Part shown: positions 22,359 to 34,966 of the stretch, one piece after another
Position numbering within the stretch: position 1 is the first letter of the stretch
How the letters are laid out: every line of letters begins with the position of its first letter
From: Floccularia luteovirens
Lineage: Eukaryota > Basidiomycota > Agaricomycetes > Agaricales > Squamanitaceae
Assembly: GCA_009739215.1 (NCBI GenBank)
Contig: VSJF01000004.1
Span: forward strand, 496,001 to 560,000
DNA length: 64,000 nt
Direction: 5' to 3'
Made by a program: the position numbers and the translations under genes
The notes under the pieces: model-generated
Told to the model about the DNA's origin: nothing
The model's database searches: none
Seen by the model: only the letters and a program-made list of their open reading frames with translations

Positions 22359-25300
22359 CTGCGGACTTGAGAGGAGATTAGTACATTGTAATTGACATGT
22401 AATATAAGTCTAACGCACTGGAGAGACCATATTGATATTGCTATAGAGTTGTTAAAGTTGTTCGAGTATTGAATAGAGTATGTATGTCGAATTCTAAGCA
22501 CTTCCCCAGGTATTAAATAGTGTAGCCAAGTTCTCCTAACCACCATTGGAGTTGTTCGAAAGTCGATCATATCCGAGCTGCTCCCGACAATCCATTAGCT
22601 GAGGGCAGTACATGTCGATCGATCGTCCGTAACTGCCGACGCCGTTGGAACGATAAGTCTGCAGAATTCTGCTCATATGTCAGAATTCCTGTCCGGAATT
22701 TGTGTTCAATGTTCAAGTTCATGAGGCTTCTTCCAATCCTAAAGCCATACATACATCTTACGTAATGATTAATTGTGATATCTACAGCAATTTGCTCCAG
22801 ACATTTCCTAACATTTAATCCACCATTCTTGTTTCGTTCTCCTGGCTTGCAACTCACCACCCTTGAAATTCTGAAATAGCGTTCTAGACGTATAGTCCCG
22901 TGGGTTCTACACCGAAATAAAATATCAGAGGATTGAGACAGAAAGTCTCGCGGAAAGTCCTAAGCTGGGATGATGCATAGGACATCATCAATGGGGAATA
23001 GAGCAAAGACATCAAATCAAATAACATCCGGAAAGTGTCAAGCTTACGAGCATACATACACAAACTGGTTCTGCAATTTGATTTTGTAGGTCTAGTCTGT
23101 GTTCACTCTACGAGCATCTCCTAACAATCGGCCCCTCTTCCCTTCAATTCTTCGGAGCCATGCCCTCCGCATAACTATCCTATTCACAGAAATAGCATAT
23201 GTTTGGTTCTAGACAGGCAAATTTTATTTGTGTCGACACGGACCAACTTCAAAGGCCATTTTCCCAGCCATCATGATGATATTCAGTCTACAATATTCGC
23301 TATTCTTGGATCGGTCCATCCTGTTTTCCACTGGACCAACGTGCGCGCATACAGTTTAGTTGAATAACATCACCAAATTGCTGTCATGTCAGATTGTTAA
23401 TGTTATATGTCAGTTTGAACAGAAATATTTCTTGGCACGAGATCTGTATTGGCGCGCTCGCCAAGTCATCTTGCGTTCAGATACTATTTATAAAGCATAC
23501 TTCCCGACAATGGTACATCGCACATGATGAATGGAGAACAAATCTCGAATCTCGTGCCCAAAAGCAGAACATGCCCTATGTCATGGGATCTTATATTGGG
23601 AGTATTCTTGTTCATTGCATCTATAAGGTTCCCCGTTTGTCGCAGGAGATCATTGCTACTTTGGCATCACGCAGACGAATCCCAACACAAAAATTTCCTG
23701 GTACGAGGTTTTTATTAGCCATTTGCTAACAGGTCAGTAAACCTCATGAATCCCCTGGTTCGACATAGTCGATAATGAATAAAGGTGCAGACAGTTTAAC
23801 AAAAAATTATGAGGCGATATGGTAGCTGCCAGCGGTTACAACGATAAGGGTTTTTTCAGACTAAAGCAACGCCCCGCAGTTGTCTGTCAGGTAATTTATT
23901 TGGATGTCTGTTTATAAAGACTATCGCGGATCCCGATTTCTAGAAGGACTACGAAAACCAAAATCTCGTCAGATTTAGCTTCAAAGGCCAGTATGCATAT
24001 CGAACCGCACAGTTAACCCACGACGCAGAATAAGATACACAGGCTGTGCGGGGGGCCTTAGTACCCGGTCAGCCACATTGCACTCCCGCGAGCAAGTAAC
24101 ATTTTTGTTCCGCATTGCCCGACCATGCTGTCTGTTAGCCACCGCACGGTTGCTCTTTTGCTATTTGAAATTCCTTGAAATGTACTAACTTAGCTGACAT
24201 TGTTTTACTCGCAGGTGATTGATGGTGCCTATCGATGCCGCTTGAGTTATGGAGTTTTTAATTATGATTCAAGCGAGCTAGTATTTCCAGACTCGTTTGC
24301 TAGCGGATAGTTGCATTTCCTGGAATCTGAGTCTAGAACTTATGAAACTGTTGAGTCGCGATCACATCGATGGAGGTTTGACATATGCCTAGGTCCATCC
24401 AAATCAATAAGACGTACAACGACTATTCCGGAAACATAAATTAATGTTCATTTTCACAAATTTTCTGGAGGATACAAGACACGTACATGTAAGACAGTGT
24501 TGTTTGAGGGTATATGAAGACGTTTGCGGGACTTTCCTTGGCATACCGTGAACATACACATGGTCTCGAGCCCTTATTAATATATCCAACAAGATGTGAT
24601 TCAGTTTTCAGCAGAGAAAGAAATTTGGATCTCATTTGACCTTTCATGCACTAGCAACTGCTTACAGCCGCGGCGAAAGGGATAATTAATACGACCTGAA
24701 CGGAATCCAGACCAGGGAAACAAAAATCACAGTGTAAGTTCTAGACAGAGGGCACGGACAAACTTGAAATTTCACATACATTAGTTCTATGTAAATCCCA
24801 ACTTCATGTGATGAGGGGTTTTGACAGTCTGTGGAATTTTTTTTTCGTGTAAGCTCCCATGCTAATATATAGTGATGGTCTGATACGAAGTTGTTGGAAG
24901 TCGTGTTTCTCCGCTTTCCAATTGTTAGAGATCATCGATCATTGATTATTCGGCATGACCAGTGATTAATAAAAAATACCAAATCATCGGGTAGATGTTA
25001 TGGATTCCGTGCAAACGTTGAAATTTGAAACGCAATGTTTTCAAGTCAAATTTTGGGGTATACGGTGCACGATTCTTACCCTCGGCATTTTTATAACTCT
25101 TATACTGATGCCAACATAAATAAATATCGTACACGGTACATCGAAAGCTCCAAGTAGTAGTAGGTTGGCAGGTGTATGATAAACATCTCACTTCTAAGTC
25201 AGATGAAAGCATTAAATATTTCTGTATCATGCATTGTTGGTTCTCAAGATTTGTCACTACTAGTTCTATCACCTACAGTATGAGTTAGCCTGTATGCTCA

Positions 25301-27795
25301 TCGCTTTTTTTTGGCTTGATCAAATTCTTCTCGCGGGGGGAGTTCAGGAAATGTATGTACCACCAAAAAAGAGTGTTGGATCTTGAACAGGACTGAATGA
25401 CAGATCGCAAGTCTTTAAAAATAGCGAGAGCCTAGACCTCAGTCAGTTCGGCTCGGGGAGTGATCTCCTTTTTTATTTCCTCTTTAGAACTGATCGATGA
25501 TCCCCTCGCATTCCGTAACGAGATCAAATGTCCCAAAAGAAATCCGGACTTCAATTTTCAATGGATAAGTGTGGAGTATTGGAGAAGAAATCAAGATGTT
25601 CAACTCCAGTTAGGAACTTGCGTGTGGTTAATATATATAGACGCCAATAACCTCAGACAGTGATTGGTTGACGGGCAGATGTGCCCAACCCCAGGAGGTA
25701 CAGGAACCTGCGTCTAGACCCAGGTGTGTTCTTATATTGTGGGCTGTGCTGCGTATTAGGTTGTGGAGACGGATTTACCAAAAACGTAAATTAGAATAAT
25801 AAATTCAGCCTCGAGTACCTTGGGACGGTGAAACGGTTATTATCAATTCCTTAAAGACTACATTTATAAATGAAGAGAAAAAGTCTGACCTTGTGTAGGT
25901 AATGAAGAGCTTGTTCCCGGTCTTCCATAGAGCTAGGCCTTCTGTCTACTGCCGAGAGTAGGTATATTAAACGTGTTCTTTGAGTGATCACCCGCGAAAT
26001 CACGGTGGATCTAAGGCGGCTTGGCTGACAGAACATAATATTATTTCTGACGGAGGGTAGTGGTGGACAAGAAAAGCAGGGCCGGTATTTGAATTGACCA
26101 GGCTTTTCTATTTCCAGGGGCTTGTTTTATTTCCAGGAGAGACTTTTCTGGTAGACTTTGCGACGTGAAACGGTTTGCTCTGATAAAATTGAAGGTAATC
26201 TCAGTGAGGCGCCTCTACTGGGCGTCTTTTGTGTGTCATATGGTGAAAGAGTAAAATGGCAAGTGAGAGAGATTGTAGACCACGAGGTATGTGCAAACTG
26301 GTGCATGTGCTGTTTGATGAAAAATTAGTCACACTTCCTTTGGCCGCGGTGGTGAAAGATAGTAGAGAATAGAACTTGGGGAAGCGTAGGATATATCAGC
26401 CGATTTCAGTGGGGTTAGAATTCTTTTCGTCGCACCTTCGGGCTGGAAAAATAAATATACTTATTAAATATTTACGGAAATTGGATTCTGATTGGTCCCA
26501 AGGAGGAAAAAGTTTGTTGAATGAGGAGATAAACCTTGTTAATAACTTACGGCTCGTTGCGGAGACATCATATTGACTCCTCGATGTGCAAGCAGCCCCC
26601 AACATGGTAGTAGCCAATAGAGATGTCTTGGTAAGGACCAAACAAAAAAGGTTAACCAATCATTACATAGTCCACGAACAAAGGTCTGGAATTGCGGATG
26701 CAAAGGGCGAAAACCGATGGGAAAGTAATTGCTACCGCTTGTTGCTACCTCATCGAAAGCCGGTCCGCCCCACCGTGACGAACAGTGGCAGTATTTACGG
26801 CTTCATGATCCAAAAGCCTAGACCTTGAAGTATATCGGTAGGGTCTTGAGTTTGATTCTGGATAAATGACCTATTCTGACATTCTGTGTGAGGAACATAC
26901 CAGATTCTCCTGTGCATCTTGATATGATAAAGCGCTATCCCCATTTCTGAATAGGCGCCTGTTGGAATAATTAGGGCATACACCATGTTCGGCAGCATCA
27001 TCTGAGCAAGTGACTCGAATTCTTGGAACATTGAGAATCTTTGTTATCATCTGCGGCAAAACATAGTGCCAATTGAATGGGCAAGAGAGTCCCTTGAATG
27101 GTTTTATCAAAACATGTCCATGGAACGATATACACAGCACCAAAAGGCGCGGTCCATACCGGTACTCACGGGTAATTTGGGGCAAATAAGGAAAAGGCCA
27201 CTTGGGAAGAGGAACTAGAATCTGGCAGGAAGCGACCGGCGGAGAGGTTTGGACTTAAAGTTGAAGGGACGGGTTTGGGCAAATATACAAATGCGATCTG
27301 TAGATGGCTGACTGGCCTAGGATTGGCTGTTACAGAAAACTCTCAAAGGCAGCAAGAGGATGTTCCTGAATTTATGTCATCAGAGGGTCTGTTTAATTGA
27401 AAATTGTGTTGGCTAGAATCAATGAGGAGGCACAAATGTGAAGAGACCAATTATATGATGAACTCTATTGGTGGAAGCAGATATTCGGGGACCATGTGCA
27501 CCTGTGAAACGGAGAGATTGATCGATTATCATGTATGAATGTTTTGGGCACCGGGAAGAGGTCAGTTAAACGTACCAATGGGTCGGGTATGTATAGATGG
27601 ATTGCAGCAACGTTATTCAGATGCTCCAAGACAGGAACAAATGGAGAATCAAGAACGGCTCAGCTCCTCGACATCGCACAACAACGCCGATGGAATGTCC
27701 AGATCAGTTCCAGCCTAGACTTCTTCCTGGTCTTTTTTTTTATCAGCCTTTATAAGTCTAATTATCTTCCTCTCCTCACCTTTCTTACTATCATC
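22359..27795. other. 5.4-kb gene desert
   Basis: No coding region with intron structure or family motifs was found on either strand. All ORFs are short and unrelated to recognisable proteins. No long tandem or inverted repeat stood out by eye. The final ~150 bp (27650-27795) are CT-rich and serve as promoter/leader of the prolyl hydroxylase gene. Old transposon remnants or noncoding RNA genes cannot be excluded without a search. Confidence 0.45.
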
Positions 27796-30002
27796 ATGGC
27801 ACGCACTCACGGTAGATCTTCCTCGCCAGAACATGTTGACCCCCTGTCTCAATCTAAAAAACCAAAAACTTCCCATCACGACCCCGGAGTTCCTACCACT
27901 TCCACACATACCATTCCAGCCGAGCCTGTGCTTCCACGTTTAACGGAGCCGGCTGCTTGCTTTGCCCCTGGCATCTTCGATCACAACCATATTGCCCGTC
28001 TCCACGCGAGTTATGTTTCAAACCAACCATTCAAATATGCGCTAGTCGAAAAGTTATTCCAGGACGACTTGCTGCAAAAGGTCAAGGATGAATGTGTGAT
28101 CGAATTGAATTTTGCCGAGAAAGAAACGGATATTTACAAGGTTAGCGCTTTTTATATCGTCTTCCCAGTTACTCATGGTGGCGCTATCATAACAGGTCAA
28201 TCAGACTGGCGACCTTGCCTCACTCAACTTTTTGTCTTCCTCACAAATTGCTGTCCTTACTAATCTCCTTACTCTGAGAAATGCCTTGTATTCTTCAACT
28301 TTCAGGGCTTTCCTGCAGGCCGTCACTGGCTGTGGACCCCTTTCGGGCAAAAAACAGGATATGTCTGTAAACTCTTATACGAAAGGGTGCCACCTGCTCA
28401 ATCATGACGATGTAATTGGTACACGACGCGTCTCTTACATTTTATACATGCCCCTTCCCCATTACCAACTCTGGCAGAAAAGTTGGGGTGGTGCCCTTGA
28501 GCTTTACCCAGTAGAAGATGGTTCAGATGGGCAACCCCAGCCCAAACCTATGCCATCAAAGAGCATCCCTCCTAGTTGGAACCAGTTCATATTTTTCGAA
28601 GTTCAGCCGGGAAAGAGTTTCCATAGCGTTGAGGAGGTCGTAGTTGGTGGGGAAGGTGAAGACGGCCGGGAACGACTTAGCATCAGTGGATGGTTCCATG
28701 CTGCTCAGGAGGATGAAGAAGGTTATATCCTTGATGCACCTGCACCAGAAGTCAAGAGCTCCAGGGAACAGCTTGTATGCGTCCTTTATTACTCTTCATG
28801 TCATCCCCTTGCTTATCACAAAAACGTAATTGTGATAGACATCAAGTTCAACGACATTCAAAGATTATCCCATTCCAAGTGGTTCGGCACCAGATCTTTC
28901 GCTTACCGCACTCTCGGAAGAGCATCTCTCTTTCCTCTCAGAATTTCTCAACCCTGTCTACCTACAGCCACGCACGATGCAAACACTTGCCACACGCTTC
29001 GCAGAAGAGTCATCCCTCGAATTGCACCATTTCCTTTGCAACCCCCTCGCTGACGCGCTGGAACCTCGGCTACGCGACGTTGACGTAAAAGACAGCCTTG
29101 GACCCTCACGTCCAGAGCGACTTCCACCACATACTGCGGGGGCCGACAACAATAGCTCGTGGACAATCAAGGGTCCTCCTCATAAATGGCGCTACTGTAT
29201 ACTCAAAGAGAAAGGCGTGAGCCGTACAGCAGCGGCCGTAACTCCACGCGCAGCCCATGGATCATCTGATTTGATCATGCGTAGCTTACAAGATGAACTT
29301 TTCCCGAGTGCGGCGTTCCGTGCGTGGGTTGCGATCGTGTCGCGTTTGATGCCATTGAGATATTCGTCGGAGGCGCGCAGGTTCAGGCCAGGGTTGGACT
29401 ATACACTTGCAACTAGTGAAGACCACGAAGCGAGGTTGGATGCGGTCTTAGGATTAACGCCGATGGTGAATGGGGATGGTTCAAGTGTATCAGGGTATAG
29501 GCACAGAGAGAGCGAAGTACGCGGTTGGCTGGTTGCTGAGTGGGGAGGATGGGAGGTATGTCACGATTTGAAATGCTCCTTATCTTTGGTTAATCTCTTT
29601 TTATTATAGTGCTATATGGCTCCTCATAATGAAGAAGATGACCCCGCAGTATATCGATCTAGTATGCACAAAAAACCAAAACCAAATACTAGTGAAACCA
29701 CAGACCATCCCATGGACACTTCCATATCACCTAGATCGCATGTCTCACTCGAAACTGACGCAATGCAAGAAGACCCAGGTGAGGGAGAAGCTATGGAGTC
29801 AGATCAGGAAGAGGAGGATGGTACGTTGTTAACTGTCCAACCGGGATTTAACAGACTTCTCTTGGTACTCCGCGATGAACGCGTTATGCGATTTGTTAAA
29901 TATGTGTCTGCCGCTGCGGAGGGATCGCGTTGGGATATATGCGCCGAGTACGAGGTTGGCATGGTACAAGAAGATGACGAAAATTTAGACGCAAATTCAT
30001 GA
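27796..30002 (+). CDS. TPA1: Tpa1/Ofd1-type prolyl 3,4-dihydroxylase (2-oxoglutarate/Fe(II))
   Basis: Four exons (27796-28140, 28196-28774, 28839-29555, 29610-30002) join to 677 aa. The N-terminal catalytic double-stranded beta-helix includes LFQDDLLQKVKDEC, SYTKGCHLLNHDDVIGTRR with the H-x-D iron ligands, VSYILYMPLP, and the distal His with its Arg partner in RLSISGWFHA. The C-terminal half holds the second, non-catalytic beta-helix domain (SEEHLSFLSEFLNPVYLQ, HKWRYCIL, ELFPSAAFRAWV, PGLDYTLAT, WGGWE-CYMAP) interrupted by an acidic insert. In yeast and S. pombe this enzyme hydroxylates a proline of ribosomal protein uS12; Ofd1 also controls the sterol/oxygen regulator Sre1. The same ribosomal role is inferred. 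Length agrees with fungal homologs (~640 aa). Confidence 0.92.
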
Positions 30003-30307
30003 TTTCTGTCTCTTTCTTCTTTTATTGTCACGGACACGCACATTCCAACTCTTCACGAAAAACATGTGCTACCCTCATCATTCTTTTCTAGGTTGCTTCC
30101 TTGACATAACAGGCTATCTTGGACCTGCTGCAATCTTGAATATTTATAGCAGAAAAAAAACCTCTATCCTTTGTCTGCGCAGTTGCAGAGATATATAGTA
30201 TATAGCATATTACATGTATACTTGGCACCTAGCCCTTCACAGGGTTCTTGGAGATAGAATGGGAGAGAACTAGTTTAAAATATGAATATTGACTTAGTTG
30301 TTATGTA
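30003..30307. other. Convergent intergenic region
   Basis: About 300 bp holding the 3' ends of the prolyl hydroxylase and the Nop13-like gene. AT-rich, no ORF of interest. Confidence 0.5.
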
Positions 30308-31815
30308 TTAAAATACAATTTTTTGACTCTTTTGACCGGGAATGATAGCAGCAGATTCGCGTTTTGCGAGCGCCAGTGCAGCACCTGGTTTGGGCCGCGT
30401 CTTAGGCCCTTTATGCCGCACACCTCCACTTTGTCGTGACTCATGTATAGTGCCATGTCTTTCCTCAATTTCCTCAACTTCCACCGTTGTGACACCCATT
30501 GTCTCCTTGTTATCACCGGTCTGAAATGAAGGTTTGTCGCGTCGTCCCTGCCCTTCACGCTGTGGTCTATGTCCTGCGCTAGGTTTTCCTCTGGAGTGAG
30601 GCACATTGCCATCCTCAGTCTTCACCTTCGGAGCACCCCGTCTCACAGCGTCCGCGCCTGCATATTCAACGACAAGATTCCTTCCATTCAGATGATGGTT
30701 TTTTGGGTTGATCAGCGCCGATGTGGCCTCGTCGATTGTGTGGAAGTCTACGAATGCGAAACTAAATTTCTCATTGAGCATGCCCATGCCTTTCTTTAGC
30801 TCTAGATGTGGTTACATACCCTTTACACAGCCCAGAATCCTCGAATGTACCCATACGCACTTTCCTTATCCAATTGTCTTTCTTCTGTTTCTTTGCATCT
30901 TCACTGTCCCCCTCTTTTTTATCTTTTTTCATTTTATCTGGAGTGCGGTGCGCGTCAAATAACTCTCGGATAGCATTCTCAGTTGTTTCAAAACCCAAAT
31001 TGCCTAAGAATAATGTTGGGGCGGGAGGTTGTTTTTGTGTTCGTAGTATTTTTTGTGCCGTCTTTGAATGAGATTTATGGGTGCCTGTCGGGTCTAATAC
31101 AGTCCCCTCTGGGGTTGTGGGTGTAGGTCTACCTTGAAAATCGTCACCTAGATTAAATGTGAGTAAATGAAAGATATTTGCGTGAAAATAGAATGACCGT
31201 CTTTAATCAGCAGCTTCCGTCCAATGAGGGGTTGTTCTGATTTTCCAATGGCAGCAATCTTTGCTTCATTGGTTGCAAAATCTACATACGCAAAACTTAT
31301 CAATGATTTTTCAATAACTATGCGCACATGTATATGAAATATAAAACTCACCCTCGATTTTCAGGTTTCACTCCAGGCCTTGAAGCTACCTTCGTTGGCA
31401 TGTGTATACGCGTAATCTCCCCAACACCATCGAAGAATGTCTTTAAATTATCTTGAGTCGTCTTGAAAGACAAGTTCCCTACCCAGACAGAATTCTGTCT
31501 TTTTATCGGTTGTTTTGCAGTTGTCGACGTTGACGACGCCTTTTCGTCTTTGCGTTTCTTCGACGGTGAGGTAGCATCTCCTTTCTTCTCCTCTAACTTC
31601 CTCTTCTTATGTTGACGTCGTCTTTCTGCATGTGAAAAGACAGGCTCCTCTTCTGTATTTGCAATGGGTTCCTCTTCATCTGCATCTGAAGTATCGGAGG
31701 AGTCGGAAGAGTCGTCTGAATCATCTGAAGGCTCCTTCCGCTTCCTTTTGAGATGGGATGACGGTGGGGGACTTGAGCTCGACGAGGGCGCTGAATCAGA
31801 AGACATTCCGCTCAT
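30308..31815 (-). CDS. NOP13: Nop13-like nucleolar protein with two RRMs
   Basis: Four exons on the minus strand (31352-31815, 31198-31295, 30820-31147, 30308-30761) join to 447 aa. The N-terminus is Ser/Asp-rich and strongly basic (HLKRKRKEP, RRRQHKKRKLEEKK). RRM1 carries SVWVGNLSFKTT (RNP2) and GFAYVDFAT (RNP1) and ends ...RKLLIKDGDDFQGRP, the Nop13-type extension. RRM2 carries TLFLGNLGFETT and GFAFVDFHT. A basic Arg/Lys/Gly-rich tail follows. Yeast Nop13 is a nucleolar protein found in pre-60S particles; a ribosome-assembly role is inferred from similarity and basic tails. Both RNP1 motifs are split by phase-2 introns at the same place (after the first G), suggesting that the two RRMs arose by internal duplication. 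Confidence 0.8.
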
Positions 31816-31985
31816 TCAAAAAATCAGGCGCAAGAATTGTTGTTGGAATCATGTGACTGCTCGTTATGATGGGGGTACCCACAACATGGTATATAACATA
31901 GTCACTGAGAAAGTGCATGCTGCTAGCTAAGGATATGCAAGTACAAGAATAAAGATGAAAGCAAAAAAAAACATCCTAGATCCAT
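31816..31985. other. Short intergenic region
   Basis: 170 bp holding the promoter of the Nop13-like gene and the 3' end of the coiled-coil gene, both minus strand. Confidence 0.4.
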
Positions 31986-34439
31986 TCACCTCCTTGTCTT
32001 CCCAACCGCGTTCCTATCTATCTCTATTATAACAGACTTTGGGCCTTTCCTCGCCATTGCCCATACAAAGAAGAATATGATCACAGCAAATTGGAACCAC
32101 ATCCAGACCGTTAGAAGGATCGTACCCATTCCTGACCTTCCCTGATTTACAGTATTTCCATTACTACGCAGCTGCACGGATTTAGATTCTTGAATAATTG
32201 GTGATTGGGGATCGGAGTTGCTGTGTGCCATTTGGGAATCACGATGCGCGAAATTCTCCACCATTTGTTCGACTGCACTGGCAACGCGCCGAGGAACACT
32301 AATTATGTTCGAAGGTATCGACGGACATTGTTCTATAGTTTTGCAGCGATCTAGATATTCTCTTTCCATAGCAGAGCTGTCATTGAAGCGCTTTAGATCC
32401 CATACGCTGGCGCGGGAACGAATAGTCTGCGACATTCGACTGAGCCGGGGAGACATTGGCGACATTGATGGCATTGGAACTAGAGTCTGTCTTTCTGCCT
32501 GGGGTATATTTTCTGGTGTGGGTGGCTCAACGGAGAGGCGTAGGTTACTTTTCTTAAGGGACATGGGTGTCTTCAAGGATCCTTCCGGTGCATCTTCCAA
32601 GCTCGCAGTGTGCGTACGCGAAACTTGTGACAACGGAGAAGGTGACGGTGGAACAGAAAATTGCGTGATGTCAAAAAGACTCGTATTGCGGAGTAGATGG
32701 TTGTCTGAATTCAATCCCCAGTTTTCGTCTAATTGGCTTGCTAACTCACTTTCGAGTGTTGGTTGCTCTGAAGGGAAGAGGTCTGAAAAGGGCTGACCAG
32801 GAGGGGAGAAACTGATTGATGAAAGTGCCGGCGACAGCATACCACCAGTTCCTCGTGACCAAGATGACTGGTCCCTGCTCTGGTTCCAAGGTGAATAGCT
32901 ATAAGGGGTGGGGAAATTGCTGAAAGGTTTGGAACTTGATTCGAGAGTTGGCTGGTCAGAGACTGACTCATCGAAAATACCCAGAACTGACTGTCGCCTA
33001 CTCTGGAAGTCGCGCTGGTTGGCAGTCCTATCGGAGGAGGAATACGAGCTGGATAAATCATCTGGAAGGTCTTGCCTCAAACGCCCAAATTCGGACGAAC
33101 CACTGCTTTGTAGTGCTCGTTTTCCAATCTCTAACTCTAAATGATTTTGGTCAGCAAGAGACTCGTAAATCTTGTTGATATGATTCGTTTCCCTCTGGAC
33201 CGCATGCAGTTGATTGGAGGTCTCTATCTGTTGGTCGATGATCCGTTTGTTTGCGTTCTCCAGCTCTTGAATCTTGAGTAGAAGCTGCGAAACAATGCTA
33301 TGCTCCACCTTCGGAGACATCAAGGGCTGACCAGAGCTTCTGTCAGGCAAATCATTCGGAGAAAGTGACTCTCTGGATTGTTGTCTAAGAACCTTTCTTT
33401 TGGGGAAGAAGGAAAACGTAGATGTGGGACCACCGAAAAGCGATCCTTCTGGAGCAAAACTCGGTAGAGCGCTTCCTTCACTTTGGAAGTTACGTCCAAG
33501 GTTTCGCATTGCCTTGAACTTTTCATCCCGAGCTTGCTTCTTCTTCCAGACTTCCTCCACCATTTTCTCCGTTCCCCACTGAGCCCTCTCCTCAAGTTCG
33601 TCATTCTTCTCTTGTATCTTCTCGAGAGAATCTCTAAGAACCATAATCTCCTTTTCCAACCTCTTGAGTTCTCTACGGCCAGTCTGGTCAGCAGCCGACG
33701 CTTCGGATTCTAGTTTCTCAATTTTATCCATCAACTCGGCATTTTGGTCTGCCAAGAGTGAAATATCAGCTGTACAAACGGAGATTTTACGAGAACGCGT
33801 CCTGTGGTGTCCCGAAATTATGGAGGCTCCTATCACCGATTCAGAACTGGACCTGCTGAGACACGAGTCGAGTTCGGTGGGTGATTGAGAAAGGGGTGTT
33901 GATGACAGGGTAGGTGAAGAGGCTGACTGAGACGGAGGTGTTGGTAAACGTGCCAATAAAGCCTGGTGTTTCGACTTGAGTGCAATATTGTTCTCGTATA
34001 ATGTCTTACACACCGCCGACGTAATACCAAGTTCTGAAGAAAGGAAAAAACAAATTAATGATGTCAGACGGCATACACGAATAGACATACCGTTCTCCCT
34101 ATTCTTGATGAGATCACCCGCCTTTAGGAGTAGTTCAGCGAGCTCTTCCCGGGACTTCTCATTCATCCACTCCAGGTCTTCTTCGGATATAGGAGGAATT
34201 TCATCTTGATTAGAAGTCGCGCCACCTACCTCCCAACCAACCATTTGGAATGTAGCAGTCATTGGTGAACCCAACAAAGTATTACTCGTGCAAGCTTGGC
34301 GGGAGTGTTCGGAATACGTAAGAGCAGATGCATATGCTGGTGGAGGGGTAGATACTTTAACAGAAGACGTTCCCCCTGCTGCTCGACGAACTTTTGCTGG
34401 AGGTCGAGGACGCGGAGTCTCAGTAGTGCCAGGAAACAT
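31986..34439 (-). CDS. Coiled-coil protein with C-terminal membrane anchor, unknown function
   Basis: Two exons on the minus strand (34091-34439, 31986-34033) join to 798 aa. The 57-nt intron is in frame and could be mistaken for coding sequence, but has GTATGT...TTCAG borders and restores RENELGITSAVCK. After a disordered start come helical segments (ISEEDLEWMNEKSREELAEL, NIALKSKHQALLARL), then coiled coils (ADQNAELMDKIEKLESEA, REKIQEKNDELEERAQWG-like heptads, VSQLLLKIQELENANKRI). A long Ser/Pro-rich region with many SP sites follows, and a single hydrophobic segment at the very C-terminus (ILLTVWMWFQFAVIIFFFVW). That topology is a tail anchor with the bulk in the cytoplasm. I do not recognise a named family; a tether or spindle/nuclear-envelope role is possible but not supported. 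Confidence 0.7.
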   Translation of the reverse strand: MFPGTTETPRPRPPAKVRRAAGGTSSVKVSTPPPAYASALTYSEHSRQACTSNTLLGSPMTATFQMVGWEVGGATSNQDEIPPISEEDLEWMNEKSREELAELLLKAGDLIKNRENGMSIRVCRLTSLICFFLSSELGITSAVCKTLYENNIALKSKHQALLARLPTPPSQSASSPTLSSTPLSQSPTELDSCLSRSSSESVIGASIISGHHRTRSRKISVCTADISLLADQNAELMDKIEKLESEASAADQTGRRELKRLEKEIMVLRDSLEKIQEKNDELEERAQWGTEKMVEEVWKKKQARDEKFKAMRNLGRNFQSEGSALPSFAPEGSLFGGPTSTFSFFPKRKVLRQQSRESLSPNDLPDRSSGQPLMSPKVEHSIVSQLLLKIQELENANKRIIDQQIETSNQLHAVQRETNHINKIYESLADQNHLELEIGKRALQSSGSSEFGRLRQDLPDDLSSSYSSSDRTANQRDFQSRRQSVLGIFDESVSDQPTLESSSKPFSNFPTPYSYSPWNQSRDQSSWSRGTGGMLSPALSSISFSPPGQPFSDLFPSEQPTLESELASQLDENWGLNSDNHLLRNTSLFDITQFSVPPSPSPLSQVSRTHTASLEDAPEGSLKTPMSLKKSNLRLSVEPPTPENIPQAERQTLVPMPSMSPMSPRLSRMSQTIRSRASVWDLKRFNDSSAMEREYLDRCKTIEQCPSIPSNIISVPRRVASAVEQMVENFAHRDSQMAHSNSDPQSPIIQESKSVQLRSNGNTVNQGRSGMGTILLTVWMWFQFAVIIFFFVWAMARKGPKSVIIEIDRNAVGKTRR

Positions 34440-34966
34440 GACCGTGATTTTGAACTATTGCTTCAAAAAATAGAATAGTTAGCACCGAGTAGTCGAAATA
34501 TACAGTAACTTGTTGTTAACTTGTCAAAGCAGATCAATATGATAACAAGAAGCGAAGGAATAAGCTGAGTATGTGAATAGTAAAGTAAAGAACGAGAACA
34601 GACCAAGGGGGTTGGGTTTTGTTTAAGGAGTTTGGAAACCGACCAGCAGCCCAAGAGCTAGTGAACATTGAAGAGCACTAGAATATGGAAGAAATCATGC
34701 ATAGGAGCGAGACCAACCGCATACGACAGACGGAGGGACCATGATGTTTTTGGGTATATCCATGGCTGATGGACAAGTTGCTTATATATACAAAGTCCCA
34801 ATTAACTAGGCGCTGGATATGTATAGTAGCTGCAATATGTAGAAAAATACAAATCAAATCATTCGCATGAGCACTCATGTACTCTCCACTATTAAAAAGA
34901 ATAAGACATGCTTGCACAACAATGGTACATTTTTGTCAAACAAAAACAACAGCTCTCCTATCTCCA
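34440..34966. other. Intergenic region
   Basis: About 530 bp: promoter and leader of the coiled-coil gene and the 3' UTR of the FG nucleoporin. No ORF of note. Confidence 0.45.

Noticed and set aside
27535..27795. Upstream in-frame ATG extending the prolyl hydroxylase N-terminus
   Set aside because: The extension is unlike any Tpa1/Ofd1 N-terminus and overlaps the CT-rich leader; the ATG at 27796 is better placed.
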